From a virus: a stretch of DNA of 22,163 bases. The notes under the pieces were generated by a model. The model made no database searches, was not told where the DNA came from, and was given only the letters and a program-made list of their open reading frames with translations. Location of the stretch: positions 1 through 22,163 of IMG/VR virus record IMGVR_UViG_3300020438_000311; one strand, given 5' to 3'. Shown piece by piece: positions 6,854 through 16,200 of the stretch (position 1 is its first letter; every line of letters starts with the position of its first letter). The position numbers and the translations under genes were made by a program.

Positions 6854-8893
6854 ATGGCACTTAATACTGGTAATATAAAAAACAAGGGAAGAGATATTAA
6901 ATATCTAAATAAAGACTTTGGTCAATTTAGAGATAATTTAATAGAGTTTTCAAAAACATACTTCCCACAAACGTATTCTGATTTTAATGAATCATCGCCA
7001 GGTATGATGTTCATAGAAATGGCATCTTACTTAGGAGATGTTCTTGGATATTATATTGATGATACTTTAAAAGAATCAATGATTCATTCTGCAGAAGATA
7101 GAAGTAATGTTGTTGCTCTTGCAAACTTCTTAGGATATAAACCAAAAACAACATCGGCAGGATTAACAACTATATCAGTTTACCAGCTTGTACCAAGTAA
7201 AAGAAAAGCTAGTGGTAATTTATATGATGGTGATAATAGATTTGATTTAGATGCAGGATATCTTATTAGAATTAAAGAAGGAATGAATATTACTTCTTCA
7301 ACAACAGGTCTTACTTTTAGAACTACCGAACTTGTAGATTTTAATGACTTGAATGAGAGAGAAGTATCTGTGTACGAAAGAAACGAATTCGGTGAACCAA
7401 CATTTTATTTAATAAGAAAATATGTAAATGCTATTTCAGCTGAATTAAATACATTAAATGTTTCATTTGATTCACCACAGCAATTTTCTAAAATTAATAT
7501 TGCTGATACTAATATAATTGAAATTTATGATGTGAGAGATTCAAATGGAAACAAATGGTATGAAGTTCCTTATCTTGCACAAGAACTTGTTTATACTGAT
7601 TACGCAAACACAGACCAACGTGATAAAGATTTAGCACAATTTAAAGATTCAGTATCACAGGTTTTACAAGTAACTAAAACATCAAGAAGATTTGTAAGAC
7701 AAGTAAATGAAGATAATTCAACATCTCTTGTATTTGGGGGAGGTAATTCAGCATCTTCAGATGAAACTTTCTTACCAAACTTTAAAAATGTGGGATTAGG
7801 ATTAAACAACTCAATTGATAGATTGGGAGCATCATTTGACCCTGCTAACTTTTTAAAATCAAAATCATATGGACAGGCTCCTGCCAACACAACACTCACT
7901 ATACGATATTTTACAGGTGGTGGTGTTGAGGCAAATGTACCTGCAAACGATTTAACTAAAATAGATGCAATTGAATTCGATGAAGATTTATCTTTATTTG
8001 ATGATGATGAATTAACATTATATAGATTCTGTAAAAATTCAGTTGCAGTTGATAATGAAATACCAGCTAGTGGTGGTAGGGGTGCAGAAACAATCGATGA
8101 GATTAGAGAAAACGCACTTGCACACTTTGGTTCACAAAACAGAGCAGTAACACGAAAAGATTATCAAGTTAGAGCATTAGCTCTTCCACCAAAATATGGA
8201 GGTGTAGCAAAAGCATATACTGCTCCTGATGGAGAATTGGATAACAACTCACCATCATCAATATTATCCTCACCTGATTCTTTAGATGAGTTCGCAGGGT
8301 TGGTTTTAGATTTACAAGAAAAAGAACTTACAGAAACTGAGTTAAAAACACAATTACAAACTTTTTTAACTAATAAAAAAGGAACTGTAAATGAAAAGAA
8401 TAATCCATTTGCTATAAATCTATATGTTCTTGGATATAATTCAAATAAAAAATTAACATCTTTAAACAGAGCAGTTAAAGAAAATTTAAAAACATACCTA
8501 TCAGAATATAGAATGTTAACCGATGGTATAAATTTATTAGATGGTTTTGTAATAAATGTTGGTGTTGATTTTGAAATCAGAGTATTTAATTCTTATAATA
8601 AACGAGAAGTAATGTTACAATGTATTACTGAAATAGAAAATTATTTTAATATTGATAATTGGGCATTTAATAAACCAATTAATATTTCAGAATTAGAATT
8701 GATAATAGCATCCGTAGAAGGAGTACAATCTGTTCCTAAATGTACAATTGAAAACAAATGTGGTGGAACTTACTCCAAGCACAAGTATAATATTGAAACG
8801 GCAACTAAAGGTAAAATGGTTTTTCCATCATTAGACCCTTCAGTATTTGAATTAAAATATCCTGGTAAGGATATAAAAGGGAGGGTTATATAA
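6854..8893 (+). CDS. 6: Baseplate wedge protein gp6-like (Baseplate_J family)
   Basis: 679 aa, close to T4 gp6 (660 aa). It forms the wedge ring of the baseplate with gp25 and gp7-type proteins. The N-terminus has KYLNKDFGQFRDNLIEFSK and the family motif NESSPGMMFIEMASYLGDVL (residues 45-64), with YYIDDTLKESMIHSAEDRSN and VVALANFLGYKPK following. The J-type core is marked by ETIDEIRENALAHFGSQNRA, then VTRKDYQVRALALP (about 410-445). The C-terminal part repeats an alpha/beta wedge unit (GFVINVGVDFEIRVF; YFNIDNWAFNKPINISELEL). Its stop overlaps the next start by one base (TAATG), indicating translational coupling. Confidence 0.94.
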   Translation: MALNTGNIKNKGRDIKYLNKDFGQFRDNLIEFSKTYFPQTYSDFNESSPGMMFIEMASYLGDVLGYYIDDTLKESMIHSAEDRSNVVALANFLGYKPKTTSAGLTTISVYQLVPSKRKASGNLYDGDNRFDLDAGYLIRIKEGMNITSSTTGLTFRTTELVDFNDLNEREVSVYERNEFGEPTFYLIRKYVNAISAELNTLNVSFDSPQQFSKINIADTNIIEIYDVRDSNGNKWYEVPYLAQELVYTDYANTDQRDKDLAQFKDSVSQVLQVTKTSRRFVRQVNEDNSTSLVFGGGNSASSDETFLPNFKNVGLGLNNSIDRLGASFDPANFLKSKSYGQAPANTTLTIRYFTGGGVEANVPANDLTKIDAIEFDEDLSLFDDDELTLYRFCKNSVAVDNEIPASGGRGAETIDEIRENALAHFGSQNRAVTRKDYQVRALALPPKYGGVAKAYTAPDGELDNNSPSSILSSPDSLDEFAGLVLDLQEKELTETELKTQLQTFLTNKKGTVNEKNNPFAINLYVLGYNSNKKLTSLNRAVKENLKTYLSEYRMLTDGINLLDGFVINVGVDFEIRVFNSYNKREVMLQCITEIENYFNIDNWAFNKPINISELELIIASVEGVQSVPKCTIENKCGGTYSKHKYNIETATKGKMVFPSLDPSVFELKYPGKDIKGRVI

Positions 8894-9957
8894 TGTATCA
8901 TTTCGTAACCGCATCTAAAGATGCATCTATTTACTTACAACAACCATCTCAGAATACTGGATTAGATGAAATTTTAGAAGTTTCTAAAACTTATTATGGA
9001 AGTTTAAAAGATATAGCACATTCTGTAATCAAGTTTGAAACAACTCCACTTTCACAATCTATTGCAAGTGGTGAAGTAACAATGAGTGCAGTAGATATGA
9101 TTCTTAAAGAATGTGAATCATCTGAAATTCCAATTGATTATACAATATATGCTTATGCAGTAACACAATCATGGGAAATGGGTATAGGTACTCGTTTCGA
9201 TGATATTACAACTGATGGTGTATCTTGGAACTCTGTAAGAACAGGACAAGACTGGTTATCACAAGAAAACCATTCTGCAGATACAACTGGTTCATTTAAT
9301 GGTAAAGGAGGAACTTGGTTTACTGGTTCATTCTCAACGCAATCATTTTCATACGAATCATCTGATGTAGAAATGGATGTTAAAACAACTATGGATGAAT
9401 GGATTGGTGGAACTCTACCAAATGAGGGATTTATTTTAAAACATGATACATCATTAGAAAATGATACTAATGATTACGGACAATTAAAATTCTTTTCAAA
9501 AGAAACAAACACTATTTACCAACCTAAGTTAAGAATTGGTTGGGATGATTCTTCATTCTCTACTGGCTCTTTAACAGAACTTACCGCTGATGATATTCAT
9601 GTAACGTTTAAAAGATTAAAGACCAGATACAAGCGTGGAAGTAAACCTCAAATCAGAGTTTTCGGAAGAGAAAAATATCCTCTTAAAACATATACTAATG
9701 AATACTCATATACAGATTTATATTTTTTACCATCAACTACTTATTATCAGGTAAAAGATATATTAACTGATGAGATTATAATTCCATTTGATGATGATTA
9801 CACAAAAGTTTCGTGTGATTCAAATGGTAATTTCTTTAAATTAGATTTAACAAATTGGGAATATAATAGAGATTACTATATTCAGATTAAAACTAATAGA
9901 GATGGTGTTATAGAATACTTTGATGATAAGGATTTAACTTTTACGATAGAGAAATAA
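8893..9957 (+). CDS. DNRLRE-like beta-sandwich virion protein
   Basis: 354 aa, starting at the TAATG overlap with gp6. Residues 1-200 follow the DNRLRE pattern: TASKDASIYLQQPSQNTGLD (6-25), then SLKDIAHSVIKFET, then VDMILKEC, YTIYAYAVTQSW and DDITTDGVSWNS. DNRLRE domains are beta-sandwiches found in surface and fibre proteins. The rest (about 225-354; VTFKRLKTRYKRGSKPQIRV, YYQVKDILTDEIIIPFDDDY) is a separate beta domain. It occupies the place where T4 has gp7, but shows no gp7 similarity that I can see; wedge extension or fibre attachment is likely. Family call is by pattern and moderate. Confidence 0.82.
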   Translation: MYHFVTASKDASIYLQQPSQNTGLDEILEVSKTYYGSLKDIAHSVIKFETTPLSQSIASGEVTMSAVDMILKECESSEIPIDYTIYAYAVTQSWEMGIGTRFDDITTDGVSWNSVRTGQDWLSQENHSADTTGSFNGKGGTWFTGSFSTQSFSYESSDVEMDVKTTMDEWIGGTLPNEGFILKHDTSLENDTNDYGQLKFFSKETNTIYQPKLRIGWDDSSFSTGSLTELTADDIHVTFKRLKTRYKRGSKPQIRVFGREKYPLKTYTNEYSYTDLYFLPSTTYYQVKDILTDEIIIPFDDDYTKVSCDSNGNFFKLDLTNWEYNRDYYIQIKTNRDGVIEYFDDKDLTFTIEK

Positions 9958-9958
9958 A

Positions 9959-11239
9959 ATGGCATTAGATAATAAATTTAGAGTTTCAGAATTGGCACAG
10001 AGTGGTTCACGAGCAATCATCTCTGAGGACCCTATTTCTAAAACTCATACATTTATTGATGGTTCTACTACCATAGTTTCTCAATCTGCTTCTGAACCAT
10101 ATGAACATATTGAAGGTGAAAGAGATGGTGAGTTAACAAACTTTATAGAAAAGCCAAAGTACGAAGAAGAACAATTAAAGAAAGCAGTTGATACTGTTAT
10201 TGATGAGTTAATAGTACCACCATTACCACCATCACCGCCGGTAGTTCCTAAACCAATATACGATGATTTATTAGAACGATATAATCAAGCGATTGCAGAT
10301 TTAGCAACTGCTAATAATACAATTAGAGATTTACAAGCACAGATTGCACAATTACAAGGTCAGATACAATCATTAAGACAACAACTTGATGCTGCACAGG
10401 TGGCCAGAGCAATTGCTGAAAACCAATTACAACAACAAGCTAGTTCATTTGGTGATTTAAGTGCTAAATTTTCACAAGCAATTATTAAAGCAACAAGAGA
10501 AGCATCAGCAAGAGTATCTCTTCAAGCACAAGTTGCAGGTTTAGATGCTCAGAAAGAAACACTTAGAGAACAAATACTTGGATTGAGACAGATTGTTGCA
10601 TCACTACAAGGACAGGTAGAAGCTCAATTAGCAATATTGGACCAACAGGTTGCATCATCACAGGCAGCTCAACAAGCAGCACAAGACATGATATCAGGTA
10701 ATCAAGCAACAAGTACTGCAGTAGCAAGTGGATTTGAAGATATGGGTGATGGTGATATATTCGTTAAATGGAGTACTGGAAAATATACAAGTGGTAATTT
10801 AGTTGTTGGAATGACAACTAAATGTAAAGATTATATAGGTGGACCTGGTAGATGGGACGGTGGTGAAAAACTTGAAATACAAAATTTAAAAGATGATGAT
10901 ATCTCTGTAACTAAAGTTAGTATAAGAGTAACTTCACAAAGTGGTGGTGGATGGAAAGGAACAAAAAATTGGTTTAAACCAGCATCTCAACCAAATATAG
11001 GTAGAGGTGATAAGGGTAGTGTTACTATGGTGGCTGAAAAATGGATTCATGGTCAAAATGGAGGTTCCAATCAAGTACAACCTTCTGATGGTTTATATGT
11101 AAAAAGAGCATTCGGAATTAAAGACCGTGAGGCAAAAAATCATACTGGTAATTTTGAACTAACAATTGGAACTAGTGATGGTGCAACCATAAAGAAAACA
11201 TTTGGATGGAGACTTGCAAAGAATAAAAAGAGTATATAG
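9959..11239 (+). CDS. Coiled-coil virion protein with proline-rich neck and beta C-terminal domain
   Basis: 426 aa. Residues 1-65 are an N-terminal attachment-like region. A proline-rich segment (PPLPPSPPVVPKP, 87-99) follows. Residues about 101-247 are a long Gln/Ala/Leu coiled coil (DLQAQIAQLQGQIQSLRQQL, 124-143), probably trimeric. The C-terminus (about 258-426) is a beta-rich domain with many Gly/Trp (YIGGPGRWDGGEKLEI, SGGGWKGTKNWF, FELTIGTSDGATIKKTFGWR). Rod plus terminal globular domain is the build of a short tail fibre or whisker protein. The gene abuts its neighbours by 1 and 3 bases. I do not recognise the C-terminal domain. Confidence 0.83.
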   Translation: MALDNKFRVSELAQSGSRAIISEDPISKTHTFIDGSTTIVSQSASEPYEHIEGERDGELTNFIEKPKYEEEQLKKAVDTVIDELIVPPLPPSPPVVPKPIYDDLLERYNQAIADLATANNTIRDLQAQIAQLQGQIQSLRQQLDAAQVARAIAENQLQQQASSFGDLSAKFSQAIIKATREASARVSLQAQVAGLDAQKETLREQILGLRQIVASLQGQVEAQLAILDQQVASSQAAQQAAQDMISGNQATSTAVASGFEDMGDGDIFVKWSTGKYTSGNLVVGMTTKCKDYIGGPGRWDGGEKLEIQNLKDDDISVTKVSIRVTSQSGGGWKGTKNWFKPASQPNIGRGDKGSVTMVAEKWIHGQNGGSNQVQPSDGLYVKRAFGIKDREAKNHTGNFELTIGTSDGATIKKTFGWRLAKNKKSI

Positions 11240-11242
11240 AAA

Positions 11243-13243
11243 ATGGCAATAAAAGGATTTAAACAAGTAGTAGAAAAGAAGGGATACCGACTTGATGACA
11301 AAGATAGAAAAATCTTTGAAAAGGAAATCAAGCGTGGGTATTTCGGATTTGATGTTGGTGATATTATCGAGTTTGTAATCTATGATGCATCTGATAATCA
11401 ATTACCACAAGAATTTGTTAATGGTCATAAAGTAAGGTATATAAACTATACTGATGAAAATATAAAAGAATATTTCGATAAAGTACCTGAAAATAAGTTT
11501 AACAAAAAATCTAATAATGCTAAAGAATATTTTATAGACACTGAAAAACTTATTAAAGAAGCTGGATATTCTAATGGAGTATTCAAAACACAGATTACTT
11601 TATTAAATAGAAGATTGGGTTCTGAACCAAGATTGTTTGATAAAGCTTGGATTCATGAAATATCACCATCAAGAACAGAGGTAAGAGTACTACCAGTAGT
11701 AGAAGATGGAACAAATATTCCTAATTCAGATTTACAGGCAAGGTATGATACGTTTGTAAATTGTGGTACTTTTACAGCTGATGTTTTAATTTTTATAGAT
11801 GAGTTTGTAGACCAGTTTGATGTTGCTGAAGTAATCAAAAATATGTTGATGAAAAAGGGAACTATATCAGAAGGACAGGATTATATAAAATTAATAGAAA
11901 AAGAATTTCAATTAGTAAACTTTGAAGTTTATCTTACACAAGCAAAAAAAATGTTTCAAGAGATTGTGGATAACTATCGTATGAATAGATACTACAATCC
12001 ATTTGAACCAAACTTTGGACAACCAACTGGTGAATCATTTGGAGTTGAATTTGATATTGCATCTGTTTTTGGTGAAATTTGTGAAATGGCATCAAATGCT
12101 GCAGAATATACATTACCAAAACAAGATATTAGATTAAATACGGCTAAAAGTGCATCTCAAAGTAGAACAATAGATGAATTAAAAGATATTTTACTAACAG
12201 TTCGTAGTAGTAGTGAATATTCTTCTGATAGACCTACTGCTAAAGCAGCACAAATACGAGGATGTACAGACCCTTCTGCTAAAAACTATAACCGAGCGGC
12301 AACAATATCTTCACAATGTGTGTACGATATAAAAGTACCAAAGTATAGAAGTATAAAGGTTTGTAATGATAGGAGAGCTACAAATTTTGGTAGAGATGGT
12401 AATTGTACATATCCACCCCCACCTCCTCCTCCACCACCACCACCACCAATAGTAGTGAGGAATCCCCCACCTCCTCCACCAAGAGAGTCATCAGGTGGTT
12501 CTGGTTTATGTAAATATGGTAGTAGATATAGTATCTCAGCTGTTAGTAATCAAACTGTTGCAGCTGCAGGTAAAACAATTGGTCAACCACTTCAAGTATT
12601 GTTAGATGGTCAAAGACCTATGGCTGCTTGTAGAACCCAAGTAGGATTTACAATATCAGGATTTCCAAGTTGGATAACACCTAATATGAGAAGTAATAGC
12701 GATTCATCGGCTAGTAACTTTAGATATACAGTAGCAAAAAACACAGGTGCTTATAGAAGTGCAGTAATCAAAGTAACACCAAATCGTGCATCAGCAGGAG
12801 GTAGATATGCTGTATTTACTGTAAAGCAAGCGGCGGCGGTATCAAAACCACCACCACCTCCACCACCTCCACCACCAACAGTTGCTTTAACTACTAGTCC
12901 AGCTACCTTAGAATTTAATTCCCAAGGAAGGCCTGCTTTTGGTATTGCAAGAATTAGTATAACTGTACCAGCTGGAGTAAGATGGGATATATCACCAAAT
13001 GGTGCAGCAGTTAATGGTATAGTATATAATCCAACTATGGGATATGGACCGGGAACCGTAAATTTTACTGATGTTAATCCAAGTTATAGTACAAATGATA
13101 AAGCTGGTTATATCGATGTCCACTCTCAAGGAACATATAGGAGAACTTTTGTTACACAATATAAAGCTCCACGTTCTAGTGGTTATGGAAATATGGGTGG
13201 TGACCAAGTTCAATCACGAGCTGGATTTGAATCACAAGCATAA
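11243..13243 (+). CDS. Mosaic tail/baseplate protein with Cys repeats, polyproline linkers and two BACON-like domains
   Basis: 666 aa. Residues 1-320 are a baseplate-type domain with EISPSRTEVRVLPV (139-152), a motif I know from marine T4-like structural proteins. Two cysteine repeats follow: GCTDPSAKNYN...SQCVYD (340-362) and VCNDRRATNFGRDGNCTYP (373-391). Then come a run of 12 prolines (391-402) and one of 6 (408-413). A first BACON-like domain spans about 424-531 (PSWITP, FRYTVAKNTGAYRSAVIKVT, VFTVKQ). A further 10 prolines (536-545) lead to a second at about 547-640 (VRWDISPN, GPGTVNF, AGYIDV, RTFVTQ). BACON domains are linked to carbohydrate or mucin contact in Bacteroidetes and their phages, so host-surface binding is likely. 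Confidence 0.87.
   Translation: MAIKGFKQVVEKKGYRLDDKDRKIFEKEIKRGYFGFDVGDIIEFVIYDASDNQLPQEFVNGHKVRYINYTDENIKEYFDKVPENKFNKKSNNAKEYFIDTEKLIKEAGYSNGVFKTQITLLNRRLGSEPRLFDKAWIHEISPSRTEVRVLPVVEDGTNIPNSDLQARYDTFVNCGTFTADVLIFIDEFVDQFDVAEVIKNMLMKKGTISEGQDYIKLIEKEFQLVNFEVYLTQAKKMFQEIVDNYRMNRYYNPFEPNFGQPTGESFGVEFDIASVFGEICEMASNAAEYTLPKQDIRLNTAKSASQSRTIDELKDILLTVRSSSEYSSDRPTAKAAQIRGCTDPSAKNYNRAATISSQCVYDIKVPKYRSIKVCNDRRATNFGRDGNCTYPPPPPPPPPPPPIVVRNPPPPPPRESSGGSGLCKYGSRYSISAVSNQTVAAAGKTIGQPLQVLLDGQRPMAACRTQVGFTISGFPSWITPNMRSNSDSSASNFRYTVAKNTGAYRSAVIKVTPNRASAGGRYAVFTVKQAAAVSKPPPPPPPPPPTVALTTSPATLEFNSQGRPAFGIARISITVPAGVRWDISPNGAAVNGIVYNPTMGYGPGTVNFTDVNPSYSTNDKAGYIDVHSQGTYRRTFVTQYKAPRSSGYGNMGGDQVQSRAGFESQA
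12260..12412 (+). repeat. Tandem 'CTD-NYN-CxY' cysteine repeat coding region
   Basis: Two degenerate copies of a short Cys repeat, at residues 340-361 and 372-390 of the mosaic tail protein. The pattern is C-x-D-xx-A-x-N-(Y/F)...C-x-Y. Each has two cysteines, suggesting small disulphide- or metal-stabilised modules. Confidence 0.6.
12413..12481 (+). repeat. Polyproline-coding tracts (12 and 6 Pro)
   Basis: CCN-rich DNA, strikingly C-rich in an AT-rich genome, encodes 12 consecutive prolines at 12413-12448 and six at 12464-12481. They form stiff linkers between the Cys repeats and the first BACON-like domain. Confidence 0.85.
12848..12877 (+). repeat. Polyproline-coding tract (10 Pro)
   Basis: Ten consecutive proline codons, mostly CCA and CCT, separate the two BACON-like domains of the same protein. 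Confidence 0.85.
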
Positions 13244-13245
13244 AG

Positions 13246-13256
13246 ATATTTATATA
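13246..13256 (+). promoter_or_regulatory. Putative late promoter element ATATTTATATA
   Basis: Copy of the recurring element lacking its first T, beginning 3 bases after the stop of the mosaic protein and 37 bases before the ATG at 13283. No terminator lies between the genes. AAAAGGAG at 13264-13271 provides a ribosome binding site with a rather long spacer of 11 bases. Confidence 0.58.
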
Positions 13257-13282
13257 GAAGGATAAAAGGAGAAAAATAGAAA

Positions 13283-16200
13283 ATGGCAAGACCAAGTAGA
13301 AATGGTACTTATAATGGAGAAAAAGATGGGTTCTACACATGGAATGGACGCATGTGGGTGGATTCTCGTGTCACTTCTTTTAACAATGGTAATGGTGGTT
13401 TACCATTTGTTGGTGATTTAGGATTAGGTGACATTGGTGATTTTAGTGATTTTAAAATTGATATACCAGAAATCAAATTTGACCCAATTCATTTCGAAAA
13501 TATTACATTAGTATGGGGTTCTAATCCTACTGGTATAGACTTTACTGTAAGTCATAATGGTAGAAATAAAACCAAATGGAGTAGTAGAGATTTTCTAAAC
13601 CGAAAAACCTTTTCGGCTAAAGCAGGTGGATATGGTGAATCAGCTGATAAATATACTGTTGAAACAGTTGTGAGCAACCCTTCTTCAGTTAATTCAATTG
13701 GTTTCTTCCCCATGTTTCAGGTTCTTATTCGTAAAAATGGTGCTCTTGTAAAAACAATGACACTGGCAGATAAATACTTTACAGGTAAGTTTGAATTTAA
13801 AAAAGAAGAAATTATAGTTCAAAACCCTCCGACTGGAATAGGTGTAAATGTTGATGTACAGGTACCAAATGGAGTTTCTGCTAAGGTTCAAATCAATAGT
13901 AAATCAGAAACCTCGAATGGTTCTGAAGATTTATCAATAGTAGACCGAGATTCAAGTGTAGGAAACTTAAATGTTACATTACAAGGAACTGATTCTACTT
14001 GTAACTATATGTATGAGTTGGCTAATTCAGCAGGAGCCTTTATAGCTTCTGGAAATACAAAAAACTTTAGCAAGAGTGGATTAACAGTTGGGAGTTATAA
14101 ATTAAAAATTGTAGTAAGTAAAACTGCTGTTCCAGACCCACCTAAACCATCACCAAGTTATAGATATAGAACAGAAACATATTATGTAAACTCCACATCA
14201 ACGGCTGGTAGTGTTGCTGCATCTGCAGCTAAGGTAACAACAACTGCAACCGCGGATAGAGATTTTATAAACTTTGGAGCAGGTACTGAAGATGATGATA
14301 CGATAGATATTTCTTATAGCTCAACAAACGCAGATTATGTTAATTTTATTTTAGGTTCTTCTAAAACAGAATTAGGAAAAAGTGGTACAATTACAATTTC
14401 AGGTACAGATTTATTTCAAGGAGAAGGAAAATATACAGCATATTTTCAAGCAGTATCTAGGAGAGATGGAACTGGTAATACCGCATCTATTCAATTTAAC
14501 GCTATTAGAAAAAATCTTTTACCTGGTCCTGATATTTTAACAATAGATTATCCTAACCAAATTGTTGGTAAAGATTATCAAGGATATAATGTTGATTTTG
14601 AAATATCTTGGACTTCAATAAACACAAATTATGTTGATATTTGGATAAATGAGGTTAAAGATACATTGAAATTGGCTTCAAAAAGACCTGCCGATGGAGT
14701 ACAATCTTTTAATATTAAAGATGTATTAAGAAAAGCAGGAAATAATTTAGATGAAGATGCTGATGCAGTTGTATTTGATTTAAAATTAATTCCTTACAAT
14801 GAAGAGGGTGATTCTAAAGTAGCAGGTAAAACCGAAACTATACAAATTACCTTTGATAAAGGAAACATAAAATTAAGAAGAGATGTAATTTTAAAAGATA
14901 TTAAAGAATCTATTTGTGATTTATTCAATACTGATGTATTGGGTAGTGATTCTTCTAAATACTTAACTCACTTAATGCACTTTGGTGAAGCTAATAACAA
15001 AGTAGTTGCATCTTGGGATACTGATTACGAAACATTCTCAGAATATGAATTCAAGGAAGATACTGGTGAAAGATTAAAAGTACATGAAGAAAAAACTCTT
15101 GTATTTAAATTATATGAACCTCTTCCAAGAGAAGTACAACCAAATGAACAGATTTGGGTTTCTAAGATACAATCAATTCCTTATGTTGAACAGGTAACAA
15201 TAGTAAATGAAGAAGTTGAAGATTGTATTGAATTAATACCAAACTTTGGTACTGATGTGTGTGGTGAAAATATTGGATATCAACTATATGATGATTTGAT
15301 AGCAAGTGGTTCTACATCATCCACAAAACTTTTAACAGAATATGTTAGTGGTAGTGGGTTTGATTTAAAAAAGCTTGATATTAACTTTGTGAGTTCATCA
15401 AGAGAAGTTAGTGGTTCGATATATGTTGATGGGGATTATACCTATGCTTGGAATAATTTTGTAAAGTATTCTTCAGCTGAAGAACGAGTTGATAACTTTA
15501 TGTATAAAATAAAGTTAATAGAATTCTATGAAGATAAAATAACAAAATTACAATCTGGTTCGTTCCACACAGGCTCAGTAACATTAAAAAACGAAATTAA
15601 TAGAAACTCCGAATCGATTCAAAAAGTAGAAGATGAACTTGATGCATTTGAATCATTCTTATATACAAGTTCATCGATAGATGGATTAACATATCCTGGT
15701 GCTGGTGGTAATTCTATATCTTCATCTGATTCATCAGATGCTACATCTTGGTATAATAGTATAATATCGAATGCAAAGAATTATGATTATTACAACAAAG
15801 ATTATCTTGTAAACAACTTACCACTTCATGTTCAAGATTCTGAAGATTCTGAACAGTTTAAAATGTTCTTTAATATGATGGGTCATCATTTCGATGTTCT
15901 TTACTCATATACAAAATCTATTGCACAAAAGAAAAACTTAGAACATAAGTATGATATTGGTATTAAAGATTCTTTACTTTCAGAAATGTTAAAATCTTTA
16001 AGTTGGGATGCTAAAATACCAGCTAAAGCACAATCTCTGTGGGAATATGCATTTGGTGAAACATCAACTGGTACATCAGTATCATCTATGACTGGTAAAC
16101 AAATCCAAAACGAAGTATGGAGAAGATTACTTAATAACTTACCTTACTTGATGAAACACAAAGGTTCAAGTAGAGCAGTAAAAGCAGCACTTACTTGTTA

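Noticed and set aside
7600-7899. Open frame of 99 codons on the - strand inside the gp6 gene
   Set aside because: Shadow of a conserved baseplate gene; no ribosome binding site or recognisable product.
13071-13265. 64-codon + strand frame overlapping the end of the mosaic tail gene
   Set aside because: Out of frame with the BACON-like coding sequence and without a ribosome binding site; it also runs over the promoter element.
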